A stretch of DNA of 64,000 bases from Holophagae bacterium (GCA_029263455.1 JAJCXM010000008.1:186001-250000); one strand, 5' to 3'. Shown: positions 1-9,623, numbered from the stretch's first letter. A program made the numbers and translations. The notes: generated by a model from the letters alone, not told the origin.

Positions 1-218
1 GGTTGGCCCAGATTCGTGTTTCTTGTCCAGCCAATCTTAATAATAACTCTTGTGCTAGGTCAGACACAGGCTCTGTCAAATCTCCTCTGCGACCAAAGTG
101 CGCGGACATACGGTAAAGCTCAGGATATATGAGTCGCAGGAGTTGATCAGCAGCGGTTTGTGAGCCATTGGCCCATTCATTTAATAGTGAAGTAATTTCT
201 TCCGAGTCGATAATCATT
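1..218 (-). CDS. ECF-type RNA polymerase sigma factor, N-terminal part (cut by the window edge)
   Basis: Reading leftward from the ATG at 216-218, an open frame of 72 codons runs off the window. The peptide starts MIIDSEEITSLLNEWANGS and continues with a sigma-70 region 2 pattern: LIYPELYRMSAHFGRRGD, then DLAQELLLRLAGQ. This resembles the group of extracytoplasmic sigma factors common in Acidobacteria and Planctomycetes. Regions 2.3 onward and region 4 lie outside the window, so activity cannot be judged. The Shine-Dalgarno sequence is weak. It is divergent from the polysaccharide operon to its right. No anti-sigma gene is visible on this side. Confidence 0.75.
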
Positions 219-616
219 CTTGGCGTAGTACGGAAAAATTGATCCCAATTGTTGCCTTTTTGCGCGTACTCATTGTGTAGGTCCTAATGGGATCCAGAAT
301 GCCTAGTATAACGACCGTGTTCGGGCAACTCAACGTCTTTCCCAACTGTTCAAAAATACTGGCAGATTGGGCGCGCATCTGAATAAACGGACGCCGAGAG
401 GAATATTTATCGCACATTCGACAGCATTCATATGTGAGGTCTTGAAGAAGTGAGTACAGTTGAAATTTTTAATGGTATTTCTCCAACCAGTCACTTGGCC
501 TGCAACATATTGAAAAGGTCTCTGTTGATTCGACTAACGAGCGCCAACGCTTCAAATGAGAAACGTTATGGTGGTTGGCTCGAATTACGTCTACTTGCGA
601 TGCAACCGGATTTGTC
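219..616. other. Gap between sigma factor and polysaccharide operon, no convincing gene
   Basis: About 400 bases separate the divergent sigma factor and the first operon gene. Short frames exist on both strands (for example 214-417 minus and 450-632 plus), but none has a recognisable domain, a good ribosome binding site or coding-like composition. The stretch presumably carries the divergent promoters. I could not place a promoter with confidence. Confidence 0.4.
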
Positions 617-1669
617 ATGCGAATTGCCATAGACATCTCGCACCCTGCACACGTCCACTTTTTTAGGAATCCAATCTCCATTTGGAGCAGCAAGGGACAT
701 TCGATCCAGGTCTTTTCAAGAGATAAAGACATTACTTTGCGCCTTCTGGACGACTTTTCGATACCCCATAAATGCCTGAGTCGGTCCAGCAAGGGGATTG
801 CGGGTATGGCGCGGGAACTCATCGTTCACCAAGCCAGGCTGTTTTCGCGAACCCGAAACCCGAAACCCGACTTATTCCTCCAGGTTGGCGGTACTTTCGT
901 TGTACATGTAGCTAAATTGCTACGACGTCCATCAATCGTATTTTACGATACTGAGAACGCCAAAATCTCTAACGTTATTACGTATCCATTCGCCTCGGCA
1001 ATTTGCACCCCATCCTGTTACCAGGGTGATCTAGGTAAGAAGCATGTTCGATATCCAGGTTTCCACGAACTTGGATATCTGCATCCGAGTAAATTTTCCC
1101 CGAACAAGGATGTCGTGCGTTCCGTAGGGATCGACCCCGATCAGCCATATGTAGTATTGCGCTTCGTTGGCTGGGAATCGAGTCACGACTTACTCGAAAA
1201 TGGACTGACATCTAAAGCGAAGATCGATGTTGTTCGGCAGATCGAAAGATATTGTAAGGTCATGATATCTTCTGAAGCCCCAATCCCAACGGAATTGGAG
1301 CGCTATCAAATTGATGTTCCCGGTGACGTCATTCATCACGTACTGGCTTATGCGATGCTATGTTTTGGAGAGAGTGCAACGATGGCGTCTGAGGCTTCAG
1401 TTCTTGGTGTCCCTTCAGTGTTCATATCACCTTGTTCAAGAGGATACATCGACGAATTGCAGAATGAATATGAGATGAGTCGACATTTCATTGACTGGCG
1501 CCTGGCCTTGAAGCATGCGCTGCAAGTGATTGCCACGCCAAAGGATGAATACATGTGGGATAGACGTTGGCGCCGTATGATTACGGACAAGGCCGACGTT
1601 TCAGAGTGGGTTGTCAATTTCGTGGAAAGGTTTCATGCGCAACAAAACCCCACTGGACAAGCGCAATAG
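617..1669 (+). CDS. DUF354-type glycosyltransferase-like protein
   Basis: The 350-residue product opens with MRIAIDISHPAHVHFFRNP, the hallmark start of the DUF354 family, which has a GT-B-like fold and is found in polysaccharide clusters. The motif places the start at 617 rather than at the upstream ATG at 575, although its ribosome binding site is weak. A glycine-rich nucleotide-binding style segment (ATMASEASVLGVPSVFISP) lies near residue 265, as in GT-B C-terminal domains. It is the first gene of the rightward glycan operon, 11 bases before the SGNH hydrolase gene. A sugar-transfer role is inferred from family and context; donor and acceptor are unknown. Confidence 0.75.
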   Translation: MRIAIDISHPAHVHFFRNPISIWSSKGHSIQVFSRDKDITLRLLDDFSIPHKCLSRSSKGIAGMARELIVHQARLFSRTRNPKPDLFLQVGGTFVVHVAKLLRRPSIVFYDTENAKISNVITYPFASAICTPSCYQGDLGKKHVRYPGFHELGYLHPSKFSPNKDVVRSVGIDPDQPYVVLRFVGWESSHDLLENGLTSKAKIDVVRQIERYCKVMISSEAPIPTELERYQIDVPGDVIHHVLAYAMLCFGESATMASEASVLGVPSVFISPCSRGYIDELQNEYEMSRHFIDWRLALKHALQVIATPKDEYMWDRRWRRMITDKADVSEWVVNFVERFHAQQNPTGQAQ

Positions 1670-1680
1670 CTGGAGAGAGT

Positions 1681-2760
1681 GTGGCACAAATTTTTAGTGT
1701 TAAACGACGTTTGCTACTGACACTTATTTCCGCATGTCTGGTCATCGTCTTTTTGGAATTAGCTGCGAGGTGTATCGCTTGGCTTCCCTATTTGGCTCGA
1801 ACAAAAGATATGATCCCATGTCATGAACTTGGATGGAAGACCGTTGCCAACGCTCAACTTGAAGACAGGTTCGATGTATACGGCAAGGTTAAGTACTCGA
1901 CGAGCAAATATGGATTTCGTGTTTTTGGAGACATCTCATCTAAAAAGCCTAAGGTATTTGTTATTGGCGATTCCCAAACGCAGGCTAGGAAGGTCACCGA
2001 CGGAAAAACGTACTATGAGGTACTCGGCAAGATTGCTGACTGCGAAATATTTGCGTATGGTGCCGGCGGATACGGGACACTTCAAGAATACCTAGTACTT
2101 GAGAAGTATCTCGAAGATATCCAGCCTGATTTGATACTGTGGCAGTTTTCGCGCAATGACATTCACAATAACTCGTGGATCCTCGAATCGAGTGGATTCG
2201 CCAGCAGTAACCATATGATGCGGCCTTATCTCGAAGATAATCGCGTGGTTTTACGTTATCCCCACAGATCTTGGGTTTATAGAAATTTCTGGAGACATTC
2301 ATACCTTATCAAGATGTTTCACATTAAACTTGGCTTGCTACTGTCAACAAATAAGGGTCGTATCCCCAATCGAATCTTCAGCCTAGAAAACCCGGACTTT
2401 TTAGAAGCTGTCATGACGACACGGGAAGTAATCAGCATGGCTCGCGACCGAGCCAACCCGGTTCCGCTCGTAGCTTTCTGCTCGTCTCGGTTTCCGAATT
2501 CAGTTCAAGCAAAAGCGATAAAGAGACTCTGCTCAGCGGCAGAGATACCATTCATCGATGGGGTGGCCGAGGCCATTGGCGAGGCTGAATCAAAAGGGAT
2601 CGCGGTAAATGGATTACCTTATGACGCGCACTGGAATGATACAGCGCATCAAATCGCGGGCCGGCTTCTTGCCGCGTATTTGATCGACAATAAATTGATG
2701 GCTCTAACTAAAGATCATGTTGACGGTCGATCTAAAGAGACGACAAAATGGCTTCCTTGA
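1681..2760 (+). CDS. SGNH/GDSL-type hydrolase with N-terminal membrane anchor
   Basis: The 359-residue product starts at GTG 1681, supported by GGAGAG just upstream. Residues about 5-30 form one hydrophobic segment, so the enzyme is probably anchored facing the periplasm. SGNH blocks are visible: GDSQTQ (Ser block), a glycine region (GAGGYG), an Asn block in FSRNDIHNN, and a C-terminal Asp-His block in YDAHWNDTAH. Members in polysaccharide clusters are often O-acetyl esterases or acetyltransferases (AlgJ/AlgX-like). Its 3' end overlaps the next gene by 13 bases. Modification of the glycan by acyl removal or transfer is an inference. Confidence 0.75.
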   Translation: MAQIFSVKRRLLLTLISACLVIVFLELAARCIAWLPYLARTKDMIPCHELGWKTVANAQLEDRFDVYGKVKYSTSKYGFRVFGDISSKKPKVFVIGDSQTQARKVTDGKTYYEVLGKIADCEIFAYGAGGYGTLQEYLVLEKYLEDIQPDLILWQFSRNDIHNNSWILESSGFASSNHMMRPYLEDNRVVLRYPHRSWVYRNFWRHSYLIKMFHIKLGLLLSTNKGRIPNRIFSLENPDFLEAVMTTREVISMARDRANPVPLVAFCSSRFPNSVQAKAIKRLCSAAEIPFIDGVAEAIGEAESKGIAVNGLPYDAHWNDTAHQIAGRLLAAYLIDNKLMALTKDHVDGRSKETTKWLP

Positions 2761-3653
2761 TCATGTTGGCACAGAATAAAATCCTAACCGGAATACCCAG
2801 ATCTGGAACCAGTTTATCTTGTAAGCTTCTTAACTCGCTCCCAGATACGGTTGCTTTGGTTGAGCCACTATCAGATAACGATCTCGTTTCGATTGGTCGG
2901 GAATCCGATATACACGACTTAGTAACTCGCTGTTTTGACCGTACGCGAGCAACGTTGCACGCGAATGGGACCGCAATATCTCAAAATATTCGTGGCAATG
3001 TCACGGGCAATACGGTAGCTGAGAAGGGGCCCTCGGAGAAAACCTTAATGGCGATAGTGACTCATTCGAAAAGAACGATAAGACCGAGAAGTTCTAGGCG
3101 TAGCAGAATAAAAGTAGAGAAACCACTATCTCCTTGCTTTTCACTTTATATCAAGCACACCATCGCATTTACAACTTTTCTCGGGTCGCTCACTAATTCG
3201 TATTCATGCTACGCGCAGATTCGCAACCCTTTGGCGACGTTGGCATCCTGGAATACCGTTCCGTTTCCGATTGCTGAAGGCAGAGCATTCTTTGCTGAGC
3301 GACATGATGCTGCATTGGCTGAGCGTATATGCCGGACCAAGTGTCGAATCGACAAGCAAATCGAACTGATTTCTTGGATGTTCGGGAAGTACTCGCAATA
3401 TCTTGCAGCTTCACAGATCATCAGGTACGAGGACGTAGTGTCTTCTAATGGTCGAACCCTTGCAAAGGTGTGCCCCAATGCCGATCAACTTAATTCGCCC
3501 CTTGCCTGCAAAAATCGAAGCGAGATTTACAACCGCGCGTTGATGAGAAGAATCGCCAGTCGATTGTTAACATACCAAGGCCCAATATGGGATTTCTATT
3601 CACGTCAAGACGTAATCGATTTGGTCGACGAGGCAGCCAATGACGCTACCTAA
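2748..3653 (+). CDS. Sulfotransferase family protein 1
   Basis: The 301-residue product has the PAPS 5'-phosphosulfate loop TGIPRSGTSLSCKLLN near residue 14. A 3'-phosphate-binding segment QIRNPLATLASWN lies near residue 157, with the Arg and Ser spaced as in sulfotransferases. A basic, low-homology stretch (about residues 95-125) sits between them. The start at ATG 2748 overlaps the SGNH gene by 13 bases with AAGAG upstream; ATG 2763 is an alternative. It probably transfers sulfate from PAPS to a sugar of the operon's glycan. The acceptor cannot be read from the sequence. Confidence 0.7.
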   Translation: MASLIMLAQNKILTGIPRSGTSLSCKLLNSLPDTVALVEPLSDNDLVSIGRESDIHDLVTRCFDRTRATLHANGTAISQNIRGNVTGNTVAEKGPSEKTLMAIVTHSKRTIRPRSSRRSRIKVEKPLSPCFSLYIKHTIAFTTFLGSLTNSYSCYAQIRNPLATLASWNTVPFPIAEGRAFFAERHDAALAERICRTKCRIDKQIELISWMFGKYSQYLAASQIIRYEDVVSSNGRTLAKVCPNADQLNSPLACKNRSEIYNRALMRRIASRLLTYQGPIWDFYSRQDVIDLVDEAANDAT

Positions 3654-4584
3654 CTTTCTTCTGATTGGAGCTACAAAAAGTGGAACTTCGTCCCTGCACG
3701 ATTACTTAAGACAGCACCCCGACATATATATGCCTGCGACCAGAGAACAGAAGTTTTTTGCGATAGCGGGGCAAGAAATTAGCAGACCTCAATCTGTTCG
3801 CGATACAAATCTTGGTGCAAACATTACAACGCGGCTGCGAGATTATGAAGCACTATTTCACCGAGTCGATGACGAGGTCGCTATCGGAGAGAATTCCAAT
3901 GCCTATCTTTGGAGCGTAAAAGCTCCAGAACGGATCAAACATCACATTCCAAATGTGAAAATTTTAGCGATCCTTCGGCATCCAGCTGATCGAGCCTACT
4001 CGGACTTTCTCATGAACCATCGGAATGGTCTCTGCCAATTTGCAACGTTTGAAGATGCCATTGATGCAGAACGGACCAAACTAACAGAACACTGGGCGTT
4101 ATGGTTGCCTTTCTTTGTCCGCGGGGGAAATTATTTTGACCATTTGAGTCGTTACTACCAGCATTTCCCGCAATCGAGAATAGGGGTCTTCTTACTGGAT
4201 GACCTCCGTCGTAACCCGCAAGTCATAATGCAGAAGGTTTATTCATTTTTGGGGGTCGAATCCAGCTTTGTTCCCGACTTCCGGCGACGGAATGCGGGAT
4301 GGGTCGCACGAAACGATCAGGTTGATTTGATGATGAGCCGACTCATTGGTGGCTGGCAAGGCATTCAACGAGGATTAGAACCGGTCCGGAGCCACATTCC
4401 AGATCGCTGGAAAGGAAAGTTATGTATTGGCAAAGCGCTCAATCGCGTGCGAACTTGGAATCATAAACGCCCGCCACAGATGTCGCACGAGACAAGATAC
4501 AGGCTCGTTGAATACTATCGCGATGACATTTTGCGGTTACAGTGCCTTATTGATCGAGACCTGTCGATGTGGATGACCACATGA
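3640..4584 (+). CDS. Sulfotransferase 2 (heparan N-/O-sulfotransferase-like)
   Basis: The 314-residue product shows the Sulfotransfer_1 pattern: MTLPNFLLIGATKSGTSSLH at the N-terminus (5'-phosphosulfate loop), followed by the typical YLRQHPDIYMP and KFFA segments. The 3'-phosphate site is LRHPADRAYSDFLMNHRNG near residue 112. This arrangement is characteristic of carbohydrate sulfotransferases related to heparan sulfate enzymes. The start ATG overlaps the previous gene by 14 bases, with GAGG 6 bases upstream. The gene is translationally coupled to its neighbours on both sides. Substrate is unknown. Confidence 0.88.
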   Translation: MTLPNFLLIGATKSGTSSLHDYLRQHPDIYMPATREQKFFAIAGQEISRPQSVRDTNLGANITTRLRDYEALFHRVDDEVAIGENSNAYLWSVKAPERIKHHIPNVKILAILRHPADRAYSDFLMNHRNGLCQFATFEDAIDAERTKLTEHWALWLPFFVRGGNYFDHLSRYYQHFPQSRIGVFLLDDLRRNPQVIMQKVYSFLGVESSFVPDFRRRNAGWVARNDQVDLMMSRLIGGWQGIQRGLEPVRSHIPDRWKGKLCIGKALNRVRTWNHKRPPQMSHETRYRLVEYYRDDILRLQCLIDRDLSMWMTT

Positions 4585-5390
4585 TCCAATCGCGTATTTT
4601 TGTTGTTGGCTGTCCCAGGTCGGGGACGACGTTGCTTCAAAGCTTGATCGGCGCCCACCCATCGGTGTTTGCGTTCCCCGAAACTCATTTTCTCTTTCCG
4701 ATCATAAGGAAATGGGGATTTACGCTTCCCTTCGTGCGATCACGGCGACACCTGAAGTCATTTGTACAGTTGGAACAGGTGGGGATAGATCCGAAGGTTG
4801 CCAAATGGATGAGCGTAAAGGACTACGTTCAGGCGTTTATTCAAGCCTTTGACGAGATCACCTTGCAACAAGATCGGGCTATCTGGTCCGAAAAGACTCC
4901 CCGACACCTTCTCTATATTGACACGATCGAGAGGAATGTAGCGGCCGCGAAATTCATCCACATCATTCGTGACGGTCGCGACGTGGTGGCGTCGCTTTTC
5001 AAGGTCACGTCCGAGCATCCAAAGGAGTGGGGGGGAGCACGCACATTAGACCAATGCATCGCCATGTGGAATGGCGACATTAGTTTATCCTTGAGACACA
5101 AGGTCAAACCAAATCACCACTACGTATTGTATTCGGACCTGGTGGCTAAGCCGATCGACACGTTAAGTAGTGTTTGTGAGTCGATTCGTATCAAATACAG
5201 CGAAAAAATGCTTGCCAATTATCCAATGGTCGCAGAGCGATTGATTGGGTCAAACGAGTCGTGGAAAATTGAGACTCTATCTTCGATTTCGCCGTCTCAT
5301 AGTCGAAACTTCCTGACTTACTTGACGCAAGATCAGCAAGACTACGTATGCCGCCGCCTGAAGAATCATGACACCTCGAGCTTGACGTGA
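4581..5390 (+). CDS. Sulfotransferase 3 (Sulfotransfer_3-like)
   Basis: The 269-residue product begins MIQSRIFVVGCPRSGTTLLQ, with the PAPS-binding loop CPRSGTT, then SLIGAHPSVFAFPETHF, typical of the Sulfotransfer_3 group. The 3'-phosphate region is HIIRDGRDVVASLFK near residue 133. I chose ATG 4581, which forms an ATGA overlap with the previous stop, over GTG 4569. It differs clearly from the other three sulfotransferases in the operon, suggesting different sulfation positions or acceptors rather than recent duplication. Confidence 0.87.
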   Translation: MIQSRIFVVGCPRSGTTLLQSLIGAHPSVFAFPETHFLFPIIRKWGFTLPFVRSRRHLKSFVQLEQVGIDPKVAKWMSVKDYVQAFIQAFDEITLQQDRAIWSEKTPRHLLYIDTIERNVAAAKFIHIIRDGRDVVASLFKVTSEHPKEWGGARTLDQCIAMWNGDISLSLRHKVKPNHHYVLYSDLVAKPIDTLSSVCESIRIKYSEKMLANYPMVAERLIGSNESWKIETLSSISPSHSRNFLTYLTQDQQDYVCRRLKNHDTSSLT

Positions 5391-6607
5391 TGCGTCGAGT
5401 TCTATTTGTTACGGCGGTATTACCGACGCCTCCACATGGTGGCGAGAGACTTCGGATACGGAATTTGATCGCAATCATGGTGGCGAATTATGACGTAGCT
5501 CTATTGTGCCCACCCGGGGAATTGGACGAGAGTTTAAGTGACGAATTACACAGTAGATATCAACTTCCTGTCGCCGATTCAGCATTTGTCGAAAAATGTT
5601 TGGCCTTAAGCTTCTTGCTCTGGCCGAGACGGAGCTGGAGTTTGAGTTTGAAAAGAGCCTGTCAGCAGTTTGACCCTGATCTTGTTTGGTTCGATTACCG
5701 CCATTGGGCGCAATACGTTCCAATCGTGAAGTCATTAGATCGTGCTTGCGTGATGGGGACACACAATGCTCAGGCGTCGCTTTCGTTGAAAAAGGCAAAG
5801 TTGCTTGCACCTCGACTTCGATGTTTGCCTGTGGTGATTCGATACATCCAGGAATGCCTACATGAGCAATTCCTGTTCAGACGATTCGATCGAATCGTCA
5901 GCGTGTCTGCAGCCGATGAATCCTATCATGCAGGAATTGTTGGTCATTCCACAAAGTGCGTTACAATCCCCAATTTCGTGGATGAACGTATCTACCGTCC
6001 TGGTTGCGAGGTTCCGAGACGACATGACTACGTCGTTATGACTGGCAATTTTCGATCGTTTCAAAATTACTATGGCGCGACCTGGTTCGTTGACGAAGTT
6101 GTTCACCGCCTGACGGCTAAATACCCGGACATCTGCGTGGGATTCCTGGGAATCGGGGCATCTGGATTGTTCCCTTACCACACGCCACCAAACACTAAAG
6201 TGCTTGATCCCGTCGATGACATGGCGTACGAGCTTAGATCGGCGACCATTGCGGTCGTACCCATATTTCAAGGAGAGGGCTCGCGACTCAAGATCTTAGA
6301 GGCGTTCGCTTGTGAGACACCAGTAATTTCTACTTCTGTTGGAGCTAAAGGACTCTTGGTCACAGACGATCATCTATTGTTCGCCAATTCCGCGCCCGAC
6401 TTCGTAGAAGCGATTCATGTCATGCTATCGCGGCCTTCGCTTCGCAGTCGTCTCACAAGCAACGCGACTCGGTTGCTGAAGAAAAACTACACTCTGGCTG
6501 CCAACACCGAGCACGTCAAGCGGCAAGTCGAAGAATTGACTGGCCAGACGGGCCCATTGCGTGTCGATTCTGATATACCTAGGAACCATCGGCGGGGGGA
6601 GATTTGA
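5390..6607 (+). CDS. Glycosyltransferase family 4 protein A
   Basis: The 405-residue product has the N-terminal LFVTAVLPTPPHGGERLRI typical of GT4 enzymes. The C-terminal nucleotide-sugar site reads IFQGEGSRLKILEAFACE followed by TPVISTSVGAKGL (about residues 293-323), with the two glutamates of the E-x7-E motif. The start ATG forms a TGATG overlap with the previous stop; GTG 5387 is a less likely start. It should add one sugar to the lipid-linked glycan at the inner membrane. Sugar donor is not predictable. Confidence 0.85.
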   Translation: MRRVLFVTAVLPTPPHGGERLRIRNLIAIMVANYDVALLCPPGELDESLSDELHSRYQLPVADSAFVEKCLALSFLLWPRRSWSLSLKRACQQFDPDLVWFDYRHWAQYVPIVKSLDRACVMGTHNAQASLSLKKAKLLAPRLRCLPVVIRYIQECLHEQFLFRRFDRIVSVSAADESYHAGIVGHSTKCVTIPNFVDERIYRPGCEVPRRHDYVVMTGNFRSFQNYYGATWFVDEVVHRLTAKYPDICVGFLGIGASGLFPYHTPPNTKVLDPVDDMAYELRSATIAVVPIFQGEGSRLKILEAFACETPVISTSVGAKGLLVTDDHLLFANSAPDFVEAIHVMLSRPSLRSRLTSNATRLLKKNYTLAANTEHVKRQVEELTGQTGPLRVDSDIPRNHRRGEI

Positions 6608-7395
6608 ATCGCTTGAGACAATCGACTGCATGGATCAAAAGACATTTGTCGAAGAGTAATCGTCGCTCCACTTCCTTTGAATTCCGTTCAGACGATGTAT
6701 TCATAGTGTCTTACCCCAAGTCGGGAAGCACTTGGATCCGTATGATGCTTGCCAGCTATCTGACCGGTAAGCCGTGCGATTTTACGAATTTTCACTCTGT
6801 TGTTCCTGAGGTCCACGAGAGGTGCTCGAACGCGACCAAAATTCAACCGCGTGTATTCAAGAGCCACTCTGAACCTGACCGACGATTTAGACGAGTCGTA
6901 TATTTAGTAAGGGACGGACGTGATGTCGCCGTTTCATTTTACTATCACGCACTTCGCCAGAAATTGATCGACGAAAGCGTCACATTTGAACAATTCTTGA
7001 CGTCCTTCAACACCGGACATGTGGGACGGTTTTCCAGCTGGAATGATCATGTTTGCGGGTGGCTCCAAAAAAGAAATGAGCAATTCTTTTTGTTTCACTA
7101 CGAAGATATCCTGACGGACCCAGAAGAGGAGTTTACTCGATTAATTGCTGCTATTGGCTTGGAGGTCAATCCCGATGCGATTCACATGGCGGTGGCAGCG
7201 GGGCGTTTTGCCCGAATGCAGCGGCTCGAATCAGAACAGCACGATCTCTACGACGCATGGATGCTAGCCGACAAACGATATCCGTTCGTTCGATCCGGGA
7301 GAGCAGGTACCTGGCGCAGGTATTTTACTGAGTCAATGGAGCGTGAATTCACCAAGGCGAATAAAGAGGCGATGGAGCTATTGTCGTATGTCTGA
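6604..7395 (+). CDS. Sulfotransferase 4 (cytosolic SULT-like)
   Basis: The 263-residue product carries the SULT signature: VSYPKSGSTWIRMMLASYL near residue 35, the 3'-phosphate motif YLVRDGRDVAVSFYYH near residue 99, and the C-terminal RSGRAGTWRRYFT (RxGxxxxW type) near residue 228. The start is TTG 6604, supported by GGGGGAG directly upstream and by a four-base overlap with the previous stop; no ATG lies near. It belongs to the Sulfotransfer_1/SULT branch and is distinct from the three others in this operon. Cofactor PAPS is expected; the acceptor is probably the exported glycan. Confidence 0.88.
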   Translation: MNRLRQSTAWIKRHLSKSNRRSTSFEFRSDDVFIVSYPKSGSTWIRMMLASYLTGKPCDFTNFHSVVPEVHERCSNATKIQPRVFKSHSEPDRRFRRVVYLVRDGRDVAVSFYYHALRQKLIDESVTFEQFLTSFNTGHVGRFSSWNDHVCGWLQKRNEQFFLFHYEDILTDPEEEFTRLIAAIGLEVNPDAIHMAVAAGRFARMQRLESEQHDLYDAWMLADKRYPFVRSGRAGTWRRYFTESMEREFTKANKEAMELLSYV

Positions 7396-7409
7396 CCTTC
7401 GGCACAAGT

Positions 7410-8663
7410 ATGTATAGAGTTGCGATCATAAGTACAGATGATACGGGCGGCGGAGCGGCGATCGCAGCATATCGCCTTTATTCTCAACTTAGGGCACGCG
7501 GCAACCCTGTCAATATGTTCGTATCCAACAGACGAGGTCAAGACTCGTCGGTCGTTGCCATCGGCGCGAAAGGAATTCGTGACAAACTGGTTCGAATGTC
7601 CTCGATGTGGAAGGCCAGAGTTAGCTTGATGCCGTATCGGAAGCGCGCCGACGCGAAGTTTAGCGACCATCGAGGCATATACTCGAAAGAACTCATGAAG
7701 GCTGTGAGATCATTTGAGGTCGTGCATCTGTATTGGGTCTCTGATTTCATTGATTACAGATATTTTTTCCGCGCAGTCCAGGGTCCCCAGCACATTGTCT
7801 GGTCCCTTGCAGACATGAACCCTTTCACCGGTGGATGCCACTACGATGGCGGATGTGGTCGATTTGGTGTTACTTGCGGACAGTGCCCGGCGTTGGGCTC
7901 GTCAAGGCCACAGGACAGATCAAACGCGGTTCTCAAAGCGAAACGCCTTGTGTTTGACGGTCTTGAACCTCATCGGATGACAATAGTCTCGCCGAGTCAT
8001 TGGTTAGCCGCGAAAGTCGGTCAGTCCTTGCTCAGCAAGTTCCAAATTAAGGTTATTCCGAATGCTGTCGATTTGAAGGTCTTCAGGCCACGGAGCCGAG
8101 ATGGGGCGAGACATGTTCTTGACTTACCGCAAGACCGATTCGTTATTTTATTTGTGGCGGCTTGGACGATGGTTCGGAGAAAGGGTCTTGATGTGTTGCG
8201 ACGGGCATGTGCCAGTCTAGAAGATAAACACAATTGTTTGGTTTTGACCGTTGGACACCAGAAGCCAACGTTTGAATTCCCGGTGCTGCACCGTCATTAT
8301 TCTTATTCAACCAAGAACATACTGTCACTTGCCTACAATGCAGCAGATCTATTTGTGTTGCCCTCACTTGAGGAGGTATTTGGTCAAACGGCAGCTGAAG
8401 CACTTGCTTGTGGTACACCAGTAATCGGCAGTCGGGTGGGTGGCATTCCTGAAGTCGTTGAGGATGGTCACACGGGACTCCTTGTTAAAGGTAACGATGC
8501 GAAAGAACTAGGGTCCGCAGTCGAGGTGCTTCGCAACAATTCGTCACTTCGCAAACAGATGTCCGAAAATGCCCGCTCTTCGGCCGTCTCAATGTTTGGC
8601 CAGGACCTCGAGGTTCAGCGTTATTTGGCGTTGTATGAAGAGTCCTCGTTGCGATCGAAATGA
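7410..8663 (+). CDS. Glycosyltransferase family 4 protein B
   Basis: The 417-residue product starts MYRVAIISTDDTGGGAAIAA, a pattern of capsule and colanic-acid type GT4 enzymes. A cysteine-rich segment (GGCHYDGGCGRFGVTCGQCP, about residues 143-162) is typical of this subgroup. The C-terminal donor site is SLEEVFGQTAAEALACG followed by TPVIGSRVGGIPEVV. It lies 14 bases after the SULT-like gene and belongs to the same operon. Ribosome binding site is weak. It probably adds an internal sugar of the repeat unit. Confidence 0.87.
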   Translation: MYRVAIISTDDTGGGAAIAAYRLYSQLRARGNPVNMFVSNRRGQDSSVVAIGAKGIRDKLVRMSSMWKARVSLMPYRKRADAKFSDHRGIYSKELMKAVRSFEVVHLYWVSDFIDYRYFFRAVQGPQHIVWSLADMNPFTGGCHYDGGCGRFGVTCGQCPALGSSRPQDRSNAVLKAKRLVFDGLEPHRMTIVSPSHWLAAKVGQSLLSKFQIKVIPNAVDLKVFRPRSRDGARHVLDLPQDRFVILFVAAWTMVRRKGLDVLRRACASLEDKHNCLVLTVGHQKPTFEFPVLHRHYSYSTKNILSLAYNAADLFVLPSLEEVFGQTAAEALACGTPVIGSRVGGIPEVVEDGHTGLLVKGNDAKELGSAVEVLRNNSSLRKQMSENARSSAVSMFGQDLEVQRYLALYEESSLRSK

Positions 8664-8728
8664 ATGGCACAATCGGCGTGCAAATGCAGCAAGTGTTAGA
8701 ACTGTTCGCCAGTTTCAGGATTCCATAA

Positions 8729-9595
8729 ATGCAACCAGTTAAGCTAGCCGTGCTGATGACGTGTCACAATCGATGTACCCTGACTTGTAGATGCCTCGAA
8801 TCTGTTCGATATCAACATTTTGATCTGAAAGTGCAAGTCGAGGTTTTTTTGGTTGACGACGGAAGCACGGACGGAACAGCAAAACAAGTTTCGTCTCGGT
8901 TTCCCGAGGTCACGGTTATCAAAGGAGATGGAAATTTGTATTGGGGCGGAGGCATGAGAACATGCTTTGACGTTGCGGCCAAGAAAGAATTCGACTATTT
9001 CGTTTGGCTCAACGACGATGTCACGCTTGAACGCAACGCGCTCAATACGTTGGTCGCTACACATCGTATGATGCTCACGTCTCGGGGCCAACATTTCATC
9101 GTCGCGGGTAAATGCCTGGATCAAGAAGATAGGCCGTTCACCGGGGGCCTTATGCGAATGGGTTTTCTGCCGTATTTCTCGCGCGTCGGCATCAGTCCAG
9201 ACGTGCGGGAGTGCCACACGATGAATGGTAACTGCGTACTAATCCCGAAGACTGTTGCAGCCGAGGTGGGCAACATTGATGCACAGTTTAAGCATATGCG
9301 CGGTGATCTTGACTATGGACTTCGCGCATCACGAATGGGCTTCCGAGTCTGTCAGGCGCCGGGAACGGTTGGTACTTGTCTACGCCATCCCAAGGCAAGA
9401 GATGGTTGGAGAAACAGCGATTTGCCGATTAGTAAGCGACTCCAGTTACTGCACCAACCAAAGTATGATCTTTTGGGGAAGCGCGAGTTCAATCGGCGTT
9501 TTTTTGGTCTGTGGGCGTTTCTGCCCATACTAGCTGTCTATTTATTTCAGATCCCGGTTGAATTTCGACGATTGATCAAGCTTTACTTTCGATAG
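8729..9595 (+). CDS. Glycosyltransferase family 2 protein
   Basis: The 288-residue product has a GT-A fold pattern: LMTCHNRCTLTCRCLESV at the N-terminus, VFLVDDGSTDGTA near residue 40, GDGNLYWGGGMR near residue 70 and the DxD-like LNDDVTL near residue 93. The GNLYWGGGMR form is common in rhamnosyltransferase-like enzymes. AGGA precedes the ATG by 8 bases. A C-terminal hydrophobic stretch (FLPILAVYLF) may associate with the membrane. It is the last rightward gene of the glycan operon and faces the leftward exporter genes. Confidence 0.87.
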   Translation: MQPVKLAVLMTCHNRCTLTCRCLESVRYQHFDLKVQVEVFLVDDGSTDGTAKQVSSRFPEVTVIKGDGNLYWGGGMRTCFDVAAKKEFDYFVWLNDDVTLERNALNTLVATHRMMLTSRGQHFIVAGKCLDQEDRPFTGGLMRMGFLPYFSRVGISPDVRECHTMNGNCVLIPKTVAAEVGNIDAQFKHMRGDLDYGLRASRMGFRVCQAPGTVGTCLRHPKARDGWRNSDLPISKRLQLLHQPKYDLLGKREFNRRFFGLWAFLPILAVYLFQIPVEFRRLIKLYFR

Positions 9596-9623
9596 GCTGG
9601 CAGTTCATTTTGTTTTAGGTAAT

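Noticed and set aside
469-822. Leftward 117-codon frame opposite the DUF354 gene
   Set aside because: It is antisense to a gene with a clear family start and has no recognisable features.
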